This document shows positions 43,301-56,282 of a stretch of DNA of 64,000 bases, one piece after another. Each line of letters begins with the position of its first letter. The stretch's first letter is position 1. Below the pieces are notes generated by a model. It searched no databases, was not told the DNA's origin, and was given only the letters and a program-made list of their open reading frames with translations. The translations under genes were made by a program, and so were the position numbers. The stretch comes from Eledone cirrhosa. Its lineage: Eukaryota; Mollusca; Cephalopoda; Octopoda; Eledonidae. Location of the stretch: NCBI GenBank assembly GCA_964016885.1, contig OZ024743.1:82103284-82167283 (forward strand). The letters run 5' to 3'.

Positions 43301-46300
43301 GCTCCTGGGTCAGTCGGGATACTGGAGTTATAGTGCTGTAGTGGTCCTGGGTCAGGTCGGGTTACTGGAGTTCTAGTGCTGTAGTGGTCCTGGGTCAGAT
43401 TGGGTTACTGGAGTTATAGTCTTGTAGTGGTCCTGGGTCAGGTCGGGTTACTGGAGTTCTAGTGCTGTAGTGGTCCTGGGTCAGGTTAGGTTACTAGATT
43501 TCTAGTGCTGTAGTGGTCCTGGGTCAGGTTAGGTTACTGGAGTTCTAGTGCTGTAGTGGTCCTGGGTCAGGTTGGGTTACTGGAGTTACAGTGTTGTAAT
43601 GGTCCTGGGTCAGGTTGGGTTACTGGAGTTATAGTGCTGTAGTGGTCCTGGGTCAGGTCGGGTTACTGGAGTTCTAGTGCTGTAGTGGTCCTGGGTCAGG
43701 TTGGGTTACTGGAATTATAGTGTTGTAGTGGTCCTGGGTCAGGTTGGGTTACTGGAGTTATAGTGTTGTAGTGGTCCTGGGTCAGGTTGGGTTTCTGGAG
43801 TTATAGTGCTGTAGTGGTTCTGGGTCAGGTCGGGTTACTGGAGTTCTAGTGCTGCAGTGGTCCTGGGTCAGGTTAGGTTACTAGAGTTCTAGTGCTGTAG
43901 TAGTCCTGGGTCAGGTTAGGTTACTGGAGTTATAGTGTTGTAGTGGTCCTGGGTCAGGTTAGGTTACTGGAGTTATAGTGTTGTAGTGGTCCTGGGTCAG
44001 GTCGGGTTACTGGAGTTCTAGTGTTGTAGTGGTCCTGGGTCAGGTTGGGTTACTGGAGTTCTAGTGTTGTAGTGGTCCTGGGTCAGGTTGGGTAACTGGA
44101 GTTCTAGTGTTGTAGTGGTCCTGGGTCAGGTTGGGTTACTGGAGTTATAGTGCTGTAGTGGTCCTGGGTCAGGTTAGGTTATTAGAGTTCTAGTGCTGTA
44201 GTTGTCCTGGGTCAGGTTAGGTTACTGGAGTTATAGTGCTGTAGTGGTCCTGGGTCAGGTCGGGTTACTGAAGTTCTAGTGTTGTAGTGATCTTGGGTCA
44301 GGTTGGGTTACTAGAGTTCTAGTGCTGTAGTGGTCCTGGGTCAGGTTAGGTTACAGGAGTTATAGTGCTGTAGTGGTCCTGGGTCAGGTTATGTTACTGG
44401 AGTTATAGTGCTGTAGTGGTCCTGGGTCAGGTTAGGTTACTGAAGTTATAGTGCTGTAGTGGTCCTGGGTCAGGTTAGGTTACTGGAGTTATAGTGCTGT
44501 AGTGGTCCTGGGTCAGGTTAGGTTACTGGAGTTATAGTGCTGTAGTGGTGCTTGCTCAGGTTAGGTTACTGGAGTTATAGTGCTGTAGTGGTCCTGGGTC
44601 AGGTTCGGTTACTGGAGTTATAGTGCTGTAGTGGTCCTGGGTCAGGTCGGGTTACTGGAGTTCTAGTGCTGTAGTGGTCCTGGGTCAGGTTGGGTTACTG
44701 GAGTTATAGTGTTGTAGTGGTCCTGGGTCAGGTTGGGTTACTGGAGTTCTAGTGTTGTAGTGGTCCTGGGTCATGTTAGGTTACTGGAGTTATAGTGCTG
44801 TAGTGGTCCTGGGTCAGGTCGGGTTACTGGAGTTCTAGTGTTGTACTGGTCCTGGGTCAGGTTGGGTTACTAGAGTTATAGTGCTGTAGTGGTCCTGGGT
44901 CAGGTTAGGTTACTGGAGTTCTAGTGTTGTAGTGGTCCTGGGTCAGGTTAGGTTACTGGAGTTATAGTGTTGTAGTGGTCCTGGGTCAGGTTAGGTTACT
45001 AGAGTTCTAGTGTTGCAGTGGTCCTGGGTCAGGTTAGGTTACTGGAGTTCTAGTGTTGTAGTGGCCCTGGCTCAGGTTAGGTTACTGGTGTTCTAGAGCT
45101 ATAGTGACCCTGGGTCAGGTTAGTTTACTGGAGTTCTAGTGTTGTAGTGGTCCTGGGTAAGGTTGAGTTACTGGAGTTATAGTGCTGTAGTGATCCTGGG
45201 TCAGGTTGGGTTACTGGAGTTCTAGTGTTGTAGTAGTCCTGGGTCAGGTTAGGTTACTGGAGTTCTAGTGTTGTAGTGGTCCTGGGTCAGGTTGGGTTAC
45301 TGGAGTTCTATTGTTGTAGTGGTCCTGGGTCAGGTTGGGTTACTGGAGTTCTAGTGTTGTATTGGTCCTGGGTCAGGTCGGGTTACTGGAGATCTAGTGT
45401 TGTAGTGGTCCTGGGTCAGGTTGGGTTACTGGAGTTATAGTGCTGTAGTGGTCCTGGGTCAGGTTGGGTTACTGGAGTTCTAGTGTTGTAGTGGTCCTGG
45501 GTCAGGTCAGGTTACTGGAGTTCTAGTGTTGTAGTGGTCCTGGGTCAGGTTGGGTTACTGGAGTTATAGTACTGTAGTGGTCCTGGGTCAGGTTGGGTTA
45601 TTGGAGTTCTAGTGTTGTAGTGGTCCTGGGTCAGGTGGGGTTACTGGAGTTCTAGTGTTGTAGTGGTCCTGGGTCAGGTTGGGTTACTGGAGTTCTAGTG
45701 TTGTAGTGGTCCTGGGTCAGGTTGGGTTACTGGAGTTCTAGTGTTGTAGTGGTCCTGGCTCAGGTTGGGTTACTGGAGTTATAGTGCTGTAGTGGTCCTG
45801 GGTCAGGTTGGGTTATTGGAGTTCTAGTGTTGTAGTGGTCCTGGGTCAGCTCGGGTTACTGGAGTTCTAGTGTTGTAGTGGTCCTGGGTCAGGGTTGGTT
45901 ACTGGAGTTCTAGTGTTGTAGTGGTCCTGGGTCAAATTGGGTTACTGGAGTTCTAGTGTTGTAGTGGTCCTGGGTCAGGTTGGGCTACTGGAGTTCTAGT
46001 GTTGTATTGGTCCTTGGTCAGGTCGGGTTACTGGAGTTCTAGTGTTGTAGTGGTCCTGGGTCAGGTTGGGTTACTGGAGTTCTAGTGTTGTATTGGTCCT
46101 GGGTCAGGTCGGGTTACTGGAGTTCTAGTGTTGTCGTGGTCCTGGGTCAGGTTGGGTTACTGGAGTTATAGTGCTGTAGTGGTCCTGGGTCAGGTCGGGT
46201 TACTGGAGTTCTAGTGCTGTAGTGGTCCTGGGTCAAGTTAGGTTACTGGAGTTATAGTGCTGTAGTGGTCCTGGGTCAGGTTAGGTTACTGGAGTTATAG

Positions 46301-47813
46301 TGCTGTAGTGGTCCTGGGTCAGGTTAGGTTACTGGAGTTATAGTGCTGTAGTGGTGCTTGCTCAGGTTAGGTTACTGGAGTTATAGTGCTGTAGTGGTGC
46401 TGGGTCAGGTTAGGTTACTGGAGTTCTAGTGCTGTAGTGGCCCTGGGTCAGGTTGGGTTACTGGAGTTACAGTGTTGTAGTGGTCCTGGGTCAGGTTGGG
46501 TTACTGGAGTTCTAGTGCTGTAGTGGTCCTGGTCAGGTTGGGTTACTGGAGTTATAGTGTTGTAGTGGTTCTGGGTCAGGTCGGGTTACTGGTGTTCTAG
46601 TGCTGTAGTGGTCCTGGGTCAGGTTGGGTTACTGGAGTTATAGTGTTGTAGTGGTCCTAGGTCAGGTTGGGTTACTGGAGTTATAGTGCTGTAGTGGTCC
46701 TGGGTCAGGTCGGGTTACTGGAGTTCTAGTGCTGCAGTGGTCCTGGGTCAGGTTAGCTTACTAGAGTTCTAGTGCTGTAGTGGTCCTGGGTCAGGTTAGG
46801 TTACTGGAGTTCTAGTGTTGTAGTGGTCCTGGGTCAGGTTAGGTTACTGGAGTTATAGTGTTGTAGTGATCCTGTGTCAGGTCGGGTTACAGGAGTTCTA
46901 GTGTTGTAGTGGTCCTGGGTCAGGTTGCGTTACTGGAGTTCTAGTGTTGTAGTGGTCCTGGGTGAGGTTGGGTTACTGGAGTTATAGTGTTGTAGTGGTC
47001 CTGGGTCAGGTTGGGTTACTGGAGTTATAGTGCTGTAGTGGTCCTGGGTCAGGTTCGGTTATTAGAGTTCTAGTGCTGTAGCGGTCCTGGGTCAGGTTGG
47101 GTTACTGGACTTATAGTGTTGTAGTGGTCCTGGGTCAGGTTGGGTTACTGGAGTTATAGTGCTGTAGTGGTCCTGGGTCAGGTTAGGTTACTGGAGTTAT
47201 AGTGTTGTAGTGGTCCTGGGTCAGGTCGGGTTACTGGAGTTCTAGTGCTGTAGTGGTCCTGGGTCAGGTTAGGTTACTAGAGTTCTAGTGCTGTAGTGGT
47301 CCTGGGTCAGGTTAGGTTACTGGAGTTATAGTGCTGTAGTGGTCCTGGGTCAGGTTAGGTTACTGGAGTTATAGTGTTGTAGTGGTCCTGGGTCAGGTCG
47401 GGTTACTGGAGTTATAGTGCTGTAGTGGTCCTGGGTCAGGTTAGGTTACTGGAGTTATAGTGCTGTAGTGGTCCTGGGTCAGGTTAGGTTACTGGAGTTA
47501 TAGTGCTGTAGTGGTGCTTGCTCAGGTTAGGTTACTGGAGTTATAGTGCTGTAGTGGTCCTGGGTCAGGTTAGGTTACTGGAGTTCTAGTGCTGTAGTGG
47601 CCCTGGCTCAGGTTAGGTTACTGGAGTTATAGTGTTGTAGTGGTCCTGGGTCAGGTCGGGTTACTGGAGTTCTAGTGCTGTAGTGGTCCTGGGTCAGGTT
47701 AGGTTACTAGAGTTCTAGTGCTGTAGTGGTCCTGGGTCAGGTTAGATTACTGGAGTTCTAGTGCTGTAGTGGCCCTGGGTCAGGTTGGGTTACTGGAGTT
47801 ATAGTGTTGTAGT
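43301..47813 (+). repeat. Composite higher-order unit eta, copy 1
   Basis: Begins at the GTGCTCC monomer and runs to the next (4,513 bases, 105 monomers less two). Ordered markers: TACAGTGTTGTAATGG (43588), GGGTAACTGG, GCTTGCTC (44550), GAGCTATAGTGACCC (45096), AGATCT (45390), GGGGTTAC, GTTGTCGTGG, GCTTGCTC (46356), a 42-bp monomer with CCTGGTCAGG (near 46532) and GCTTGCTC (47516). The stretch 45,096 onward matches 53,307 onward at 8,211 bases (191 monomers less two). Confidence 0.82.
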
Positions 47814-50800
47814 GCTCCTGGGTCAGGTCGGGATACTGGAGTTATAGTGCTGTAGTGGTCCTGGGTCAGGTCGGGTTACTGGAGTTCTAGTGCTGTAGTG
47901 GTCCTGGGTCAGATTGGGTTACTGGAGTTATAGTCTTGTAGTGGTCCTGGGTCAGGTCGGGTTACTGGAGTTCTAGTGCTGTAGTGGTCCTGGGTCAGGT
48001 TAGGTTACTAGAGTTCTAGTGCTGTAGTGGTCCTGGGTCAGGTTAGGTTACTGGAGTTCTAGTGCTGTAGTGGTCCTGGGTCAGGTTGGGTTACTGGAGT
48101 TACAGTGTTGTAATGGTCCTTGGTCAGGTTGGGTTACTGGAGTTATAGTGCTGTAGTGGTCCTGGGTCAGGTTGGGTTACTGGAGTTATAGTGCTGTAGT
48201 GGTCCTGGGTCAGGTCGGGTTACTGGAGTTCTAGTGCTGTAGTGGTCCTGGGTCAGGTTGGGTTACTGGAGTTATAGTGTTGTAGTGGTCCTGGGTCAGG
48301 TCGGGTTACTGGAGTTCTAGTGCTGTAGTGGTCCTGGGTCAGGTTAGGTTACTAGAGTTCTAGTGCTGTAGTGGTCCTGGGTCAGGTTAGGTTACTGGAG
48401 TTCTAGTGCTGTAGTGGTCCTGGGTCAGGTTGGGTTACTGGAGTTATAGTGTTGTAGTGGTCCTGGGTCAGGTTGGGTTACTGGAGTTATAGTGCTGTAG
48501 TGGTTCTGGGTCAGGTCGGGTTACTGGAGTTCTAGTGCTGCAGTGGTCTTGGTTCAGGTTAGGTTACTAGAGTTCTAGTGCTGTAGTAGTCCTGGGTCAG
48601 GTTAGGTTACTGGAGTTATAGTGTTGTAGTGGTCCTGGGTCAGGTTAGATTACTGGAGTTATAGTGTTGTAGTGGTCCTGGGTCAGGTCGGGTTACTGGA
48701 GTTCTAGTGTTGTAGTGGTCCTGGGTCAGGTTGGTTTACTGGAGTTCTAGTGTTGTAGTGGTCCTGGGTCAGGTTGGGTAACTGGAGTTCTAGTGTTGTA
48801 GTGGTCCTGGGTCAGGTTGGGTTACTGGAGTTATAGTGCTGTAGTGGTCCTGGGTCAGGTTAGGTTATTAGAGTTCTAGTGCTGTAGTTGTCCTGGGTCA
48901 GGTTAGGTTACTGGAGTTATAGTGCTGTAGTGGTCCTGGGTCAGGTCGGGTTACTGGAGTTCTAGTGTTGTAGTGATCCTGGGTCAGGTTGGGTTACTAG
49001 AGTTCTAGTGCTGTAGTGGTCCTGGGTCAGGTTAGGTTACAGGAGTTATAGTGCTGTAGTGGTCCTGGGTCAGGTTAGGTTACTGAAGTTATAGTGCTGT
49101 AGTGGTCCTGGGTCAGGTTAGGTTACTGAAGTTATAGTGCTGTAGTGGTCCTGGGTCAGGTTAGGTTACTGGAGTTATAGTGCTGTAGTGGTCCTGGGTC
49201 AGGTTAGGTTACTGAAGTTATAGTGCTGTAGTGGTCCTGGGTCAGGTTAGGTTACTGGAGTTATAGTGCTGTAGTGGTCCTGGGTCAGGTTAGGTTACTG
49301 GAGTTATAGTGCTGTAGTGGTGCTTGCTCAGGTTAGGTTACTGGAGTTATAGTGCTGTAGTGGTCCTGGGTCAGGTTCGGTTACTGGAGTTATAGTGCTG
49401 TAGTGGTCCTGGGTCAGGTCGGGTTACTGGAGTTCTAGTGCTGTAGTGGTCCTGGGTCAGGTTGGGTTACTGGAGTTATAGTGTTGTAGTGGTCCTGGGT
49501 CAGGTTGGGTTACTGGAGTTATAGTGTTGTAGTGGTCCTGGGTCAGGTTAGGTTACTGGAGTTCTAGTGTTGTAGTGGTCCTGGGTCAGGTTGGGTTACT
49601 GGAGTTCTAGTGTTGTAGTGGTCCTGGGTCATGTTAGGTTACTGGAGTTATAGTGCTGTAGTGGTCCTGGGTCAGGTTAGGTTACTGGAGTTATAGTGCT
49701 GTAGTGGTCCTGGGTCAGGTTAGGTTACTGGAGTTATAGTGCTGTAGTGGTGCTTGCTCAGGTTAGGTTACTGGAGTTATATTGCTGTAGTGGTGCTGGG
49801 TCAGGTTAGGTTACTGGAGTTCTAGTGCTGTAGTGGCCCTGGGTCAGGTTGGGTTACTGGAGTTACAGTGTTGTAGTGGTCCTGGGTCAGGTTGGGTTAC
49901 TGGAGTTCTAGTGCTGTAGTGGTCCTGGTCAGGTTGGGTTACTGGAGTTATAGTGTTGTAGTGGTTCTGGGTCAGGTCGGGTTACTGGTGTTCTTGTGCT
50001 GTAGTGGTCCTGGGTCAGGTTGGGTTACTGGAGTTATAGTGTTGTAGTGGTCCTAGGTCAGGTTGGGTTACTGGAGTTATAGTGCTGTAGTGGTCCTGGG
50101 TCAGGTCGGGTTACTGGAGTTCTAGTGCTGCAGTGGTCCTGGGTCAGGTTAGCTTACTAGAGTTCTAGTGCTGTAGTGGTCCTGGGTCAGGTTAGGTTAC
50201 TGGAGTTCTAGTGTTGTAGTGGTCCTGGGTCAGGTTAGGTTACTGGAGTTATAGTGTTGTAGTGATACTGTGTCAGGTCGGGTTACAGGAGTTCTAGTGT
50301 TGTAGTCGTCCTGGGTCAGGTTGGGTTACTGGAGTTCTAGTGTTGTAGTGGTCCTGGGTGAGGTTGGGTTACTGGAGTTATAGTGTTGTAGTGGTCCTGG
50401 GTCAGGTTGGGTTACTGGAGTTATAGTGCTGTAGTGGTCCTGGGTCAGGTTCGGTTATTAGAGTTCTAGTGCTGTAGCGGTCCTGGGTCAGGTTGGGTTA
50501 CTGGACTTATAGTGTTGTAGTGGTCCTGGGTCAGGTTGGGTTACTGGAGTTATAGTGCTGTAGTGGTCCTGGGTCAGGTTAGGTTACTGGAGTTATAGTG
50601 TTGTAGTGGTCCTGGGTCAGGTCGGGTTACTGGAGTTCTAGTGCTGTAGTGGTCCTGGGTCAGGTTAGGTTACTAGAGTTCTAGTGCTGTAGTGGTCCTG
50701 GGTCAGGTTAGGTTACTGGAGTTATAGTGCTGTAGTGGTCCTGGGTCAGGTTAGGTTACTGGAGTTATAGTGTTGTAGTGGTCCTGGGTCAGGTCGGGTT

Positions 50801-51295
50801 ACTGGAGTTATAGTGCTGTAGTGGTCCTGGGTCAGGTTAGGTTACTGGAGTTATAGTGCTGTAGTGGTCCTGGGTCAGGTTAGGTTACTGGAGTTATAGT
50901 GCTGTAGTGGTGCTTGCTCAGGTTAGGTTACTGGAGTTATAGTGCTGTAGTGGTCCTGGGTCAGGTTAGGTTACTGGAGTTCTAGTGCTGTAGTGGCCCT
51001 GGCTCAGGTTAGGTTACTGGAGTTATAGAGTTGTAGTGGTCCTGGGTCAGGTTAGGTTACTGGAGTTCTAGTGCTGTAGTGGTCCTGGGTCAGGTTGGGT
51101 TACTGGAGTTATAGTGTTCTAGTGGTCCTGGGTCAGGTCGGGTTACTGGAGTTCTAGTGCTGTAGTGGTCCTGGGTCAGGTTAGGTTACTAGAGTTCTAG
51201 TGCTGTAGTGGTCCTGGGTCAGGTTAGGTTACTGGAGTTCTAGTGCTGTAGTGGCCCTGGGTCAGGTTGGGTTACTGGAGTTATAGTGTTGTAGT
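47814..51295 (+). repeat. Composite higher-order unit eta, copy 2 (short)
   Basis: 3,482 bases (81 monomers less one). It has the first part of the unit (TACAGTGTTGTAATGG 48102, GCTTGCTC 49322) and the last part (GCTTGCTC 49752 and 50912, CCTGGTCAGG near 49928), but lacks the GAGCTATAGTGACCC/AGATCT middle present in the other three copies. The last part matches 46,356-47,813 at 3,396 bases. An internal deletion, or an insertion in the other copies, of whole monomers explains this. It also has three TTACTGAAG monomers near 49,080-49,215 where the other copies have one. Confidence 0.82.
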
Positions 51296-54200
51296 GCTCC
51301 TGGGTCAGGTCGGGATACTGGAGTTATAGTGCTGTAGTGGTCCTGGGTCAGGTCGGGTTACTGGAGTTCTAGTGCTGTAGTGGTCCTGGGTCAGATTGGG
51401 TTACTGGAGTTATAGTCTTGTAGTGGTCCTGGGTCAGGTCGGTTTACTGGAGTTCTAGTGCTGTAGTGGTCCTGGGTCAGGTTAGGTTACTAGAGTTCTA
51501 GTGCTGTAGTGGTCCTGGGTCAGGTTAGGTTACTGGAGTTCTAGTGCTGTAGTGGTCCTGGGTCAGGTTGGGTTACTGGAGTTACAGTGTTGTAATGGTC
51601 CTGGGTCAGGTTGGGTTACTGGAGTTATAGTGCTGTAGTGGTCCTGGGTCAGGTTGGGTTACTGGAGTTATAGTGCTGTAGTGGTCCTGGGTCAGGTCGG
51701 GTTACTGGAGTTCTAGTGCTGTAGTGGTCCTGGGTCAGGTTGGGTTACTGGAGTTATAGTGTTGTAGTGGTCCTGGGTCAGGTCGGGTTACTGGAGTTCT
51801 AGTGCTGTAGTGGTCCTGGGTCAGGTTAGGTTACTAGAGTTCTAGTGCTGTAGTGGTCCTGGGTCAGGTTAGGTTACTGGAGTTCTAGTGCTGTAGTGGT
51901 CCTGGGTCAGGTTGGGTTACTGGAGTTATAGTGTTGTAGTGGTCCTGGGTCAGGTTGGGTTACTGGAGTTATAGTGCTGTAGTGGTTCTGGGTCAGGTCG
52001 GGTTACTGGAGTTCTAGTGCTGCAGTGGTCCTGGGTCAGGTTAGGTTACTAGAGTTCTAGTGCTGTAGTAGTCCTGGGTCAGGTTAGGTTACTGGAGTTA
52101 TAGTGTTGTAGTGGTCCTGGGTCAGGTCGGGTTACTGGAGTTCTAGTGTTGTAGTGGTCCTGGGTCAGGTTGGGTTACTGGAGTTCTAGTGTTGTAGTGG
52201 TCCTGGGTCAGGTTGGGTAACTGGAGTTCTAGTGTTGTAGTGGTCCTGGGTCAGGTTGGGTTACTGGAGTTATAGTGCTGTAGTGGTCCTGGGTCAGGTT
52301 AGGTTATTAGAGTTCTAGTGCTGTAGTTGTCCTGGGTCAGGTTAGGTTACTGGAGTTATAGTGCTGTAGTGGTCCTGGGTCAGGTCGGGTTACTGGAGTT
52401 CTAGTGTTGTAGTGATCCTGGGTCAGGTTGGGTTACTAGAGTTCTAGTGCTGTAGTGGTCCTGGGTCAGGTTAGGTTACAGGAGTTATAGTGCTGTAGTG
52501 GTCCTGGGTCAGGTTATGTTACTGGAGTTATAGTGCTGTAGTGGTCCTGGGTCAGGTTAGGTTACTGAAGTTATAGTGCTGTAGTGGTCCTGGGTCAGGT
52601 TAGGTTACTGGAGTTATAGTGCTGTAGTGGTCCTGGGTCAGGTTAGGTTACTGGAGTTATAGTGCTGTAGTGGTGCTTGCTCAGGTTAGGTTACTGGAGT
52701 TATAGTGCTGTAGTGGTCCTGGGTCAGGTTCGGTTACTGGAGTTATAGTGCTGTAGTGGTCCTGGGTCAGGTCGGGTTACTGGAGTTCTAGTGCTGTAGT
52801 GGTCCTGGGTCAGGTTGGGTTACTGGAGTTATAGTGTTGTAGTGGTCCTGGGTCAGGTTGGGTTACTGGAGTTCTAGTGTTGTAGTGGTCCTGGGTCAGG
52901 TTAGGTTACTGGAGTTCTAGTGTTGTAGTGGTCCTGGGTCAGGTTGGGTTACTGGAGTTCTAGTGTTGTAGTGGTCCTGGGTCATGTTAGGTTACTGGAG
53001 TTATAGTGCTGTAGTGGTCCTGGGTCAGGTCGGGTTACTGGAGTTCTAGTGTTGTACTGGTCCTGGGTCAGGTTGGGTTACTAGAGTTATAGTGCTGTAG
53101 TGGTCCTGGGTCAGGTTAGGTTACTGGAGTTCTAGTGTTGTAGTGGTCCTGGGTCAGGTTAGGTTACTGGAGTTATAGTGTTGTAGTGGTCCTGGGTCAG
53201 GTTAGGTTACTAGAGTTCTAGTGTTGCAGTGGTCCTGGGTCAGGTTAGGTTACTGGAGTTCTAGTGTTGTAGTGGCCCTGGCTCAGGTTAGGTTACTGGT
53301 GTTCTAGAGCTATAGTGACCCTGGGTCAGGTTAGTTTACTGGAGTTCTAGTGTTGTAGTGGTCCTGGGTAAGGTTGAGTTACTGGAGTTATAGTGCTGTA
53401 GTGATCCTGGGTCAGGTTGGGTTACTGGAGTTCTAGTGTTGTAGTAGTCCTGGGTCAGGTTAGGTTACTGGAGTTCTAGTGTTGTAGTGGTCCTGGGTCA
53501 GGTTGGGTTACTGGAGTTCTATTGTTGTAGTGGTCCTGGGTCAGGTTGGGTTACTGGAGTTCTAGTGTTGTATTGGTCCTGGGTCAGGTCGGGTTACTGG
53601 AGTTCTAGTGTTGTAGTGGTCCTGGGTCAGGTTGGGTTACTGGAGTTCTAGTGTTGTATTGGTCCTGGGTCAGGTCGGGTTACTGGAGATCTAGTGTTGT
53701 AGTGGTCCTGGGTCAGGTTGGGTTACTGGAGTTATAGTGCTGTAGTGGTCCTGGGTCAGGTTGGGTTACTGGAGTTCTAGTGTTGTAGTGGTCCTGGGTC
53801 AGGTCAGGTTACTGGAGTTCTAGTGTTGTAGTGGTCCTGGGTCAGGTTGGGTTACTGGAGTTATAGTACTGTAGTGGTCCTGGGTCAGGTTGGGTTATTG
53901 GAGTTCTAGTGTTGTAGTGGTCCTGGGTCAGGTGGGGTTACTGGAGTTCTAGTGTTGTAGTGGTCCTGGGTCAGGTTGGGTTACTGGAGTTCTAGTGTTG
54001 TAGTGGTCCTGGGTCAGGTTGGGTTACTGGAGTTCTAGTGTTGTAGTGGTCCTGGGTCAGGTTGGGTTACTGGAGTTATAGTGCTGTAGTGGTCCTGGGT
54101 CAGGTTGGGTTATTGGAGTTCTAGTGTTGTAGTGGTCCTGGGTCAGGTTTGGTTACTGAAGTTCTAGTGTTGTAGTGGTCCTGGGTCAAATTGGGTTACT

Positions 54201-56282
54201 GGAGTTCTAGTGTTGTAGTGGTCCTGGGTCAGGTGGGTTACTGGAGTTCTAGTGTTGTATTGGTCCTGGGTCAGGTCGGGTTACTGGAGTTCTAGTGTTG
54301 TAGTGGTCCTGGGTCAGGTTGGGTTACTGGAGTTCTAGTGTTGTATTGGTCCTGGGTCAGGTCGGGTTACTGGAGTTCTAGTGTTGTCGTGGTCCTGGGT
54401 CAGGTTGGGTTACTGGAGTTATAGTGCTGTAGTGGTCCTGGGTCAGGTCGGGTTACTGGAGTTCTAGTGCTGTAGTGGTCCTGGGTCAAGTTAGGTTACT
54501 GGAGTTATAGTGCTGTAGTGGTCCTGGGTCAGGTTAGGTTACTGAAGTTATAGTGCTGTAGTGGTCCTGGGTCAGGTTAGGTTACTGGAGTTATAGTGCT
54601 GTAGTGGTCCTGGGTCAGGTTAGGTTACTGGAGTTATAGTGCTGTAGTGGTGCTTGCTCAGGTTAGGTTACTGGAGTTATAGTGCTGTAGTGGTGCTGGG
54701 TCAGGTTAGGTTACTGGAGTTCTAGTGCTGTAGTGGCCCTGGGTCAGGTTGGGTTACTGGAGTTACAGTGTTGTAGTGGTCCTGGGTCAGGTTGGGTTAC
54801 TGGAGTTCTAGTGCTGTAGTGGTCCTGGGTCAGGTTGGGTTACTGGAGTTATAGTGTTGTAGTGGTTCTGGGTCAGGTCGGGTTACTGGTGTTCTAGTGC
54901 TGTAGTGGTCCTGGGTCAGGTTGGGTTACTGGAGTTATAGTGTTGTAGTGGTCCTAGGTCAGGTTGGGTTACTGGAGTTATAGTGCTGTAGTGGTCATGG
55001 GTCAGGTCGGGTTACTGGAGTTCTAGTGCTGCAGTGGTCCTGGGTCAGGTTAGCTTACTAGAGTTCTAGTGCTGTAGTGGTCCTGGGTCAGGTTAGGTTA
55101 CTGGAGTTCTAGTGTTGTAGTGGTCCTGGGTCAGGTTAGGTTACTGGAGTTATAGTGTTGTAGTGATCCTGTGTCAGGTCGGGTTACAGGAGTTCTAGTG
55201 TTGTAGTGGTCCTGGGTCAGGTTGGGTTACTGGAGTTCTAGTGTTGTAGTGGTCCTGGGTGAGGTTGGGTTACTGGAGTTATAGTGTTGTAGTGGTCCTG
55301 GGTCAGGTTGGGTTACTGGAGTTATAGTGCTGTAGTGGTCCTGGGTCAGGTTCGGTTATTAGAGTTCTAGTGCTGTAGCGGTCCTGGGTCAGGTTGGGTT
55401 ACTGGAGTTATAGTGTTGTAGTGGTCCTGGGTCAGGTTGGGTTACTGGAGTTATAGTGTTGTAGTGGTCCTGGGTAAGGTTGTGTTACTGGAGTTCTAGT
55501 GTTGTAGTGGTCCTGGGTCAGGTTGGGTTACTGGACTTATAGTGTTGTAGTGGTCCTGGGTCAGGTTGGGTTACTGGAGTTATAGTGCTGTAGTGGTCCT
55601 GGGTCAGGTTAGGTTACTGGAGTTATAGTGTTGTAGTGGTCCTGGGTCAGGTCGGGTTACTGGAGTACTAGTGCTGTAGTGGTCCTGGGTCAGGTTAGGT
55701 TACTAGAGTTCTAGTGCTGTAGTGGTCCTGGGTCAGGTTAGGTTACTGGAGTTACAGTGTTGTAGTGGTCCTGGGTCAGGTTGGGTTACTGGAGTTCTAG
55801 TGTTGTAGTGGTCCTGGGTCAGGTTGGGTTACTGGAGTTCTAGTGCTGTAGGGGTCCTGGGTCAGGTTGGGTTAGTGGAGTTCTAGAGTTGTAGTGGTCC
55901 TGGGTCAGGTTGGGTTACTGGGGTTCTAGTGTTGTAGCGGTCCTGGGTAAGGTTAGGTTACCGGTGTTCTAGAGCTATAGTGACCCTGGGTCAGGTTAGG
56001 TTACTGGAGTTCTAGTGTTGTAGTGGTCCTGGGTCAGGTTGGGTTACTGGAGTTATAGTGTTGTAGTGGTCCTAGGTCAGGTTGGGTTACTGGAGTTATA
56101 GTGCTGTAGTGGTCCTGGGTCAGGTTAGGTTACTGGAGTTCTAGTGCTGCAGTGGTCCTGGGTCAGGTTAGCTTACTAGAGTTCTAGTGCTGTAGTGGTC
56201 CTGGGTCAGGTTAGGTTACTGGAGTTCTAGTGCTGTAGTGGCCCTGGGTCAGGTTGGGTTACTGGAGTTATAGTGTTGTAGT
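51296..56282 (+). repeat. Composite higher-order unit eta, copy 3
   Basis: 4,987 bases (116 monomers less one). Markers: GTGCTCC (51296), TACAGTGTTGTAATGG (51584), GCTTGCTC (52675), GAGCTATAG (53307), AGATCT (53687), a 42-bp monomer with CAGGTGGGTTAC (near 54233), GCTTGCTC (54652) and GAGCTATAG again (55972). It is the longest and most complete copy and the likely parent of copy 4. Confidence 0.84.
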
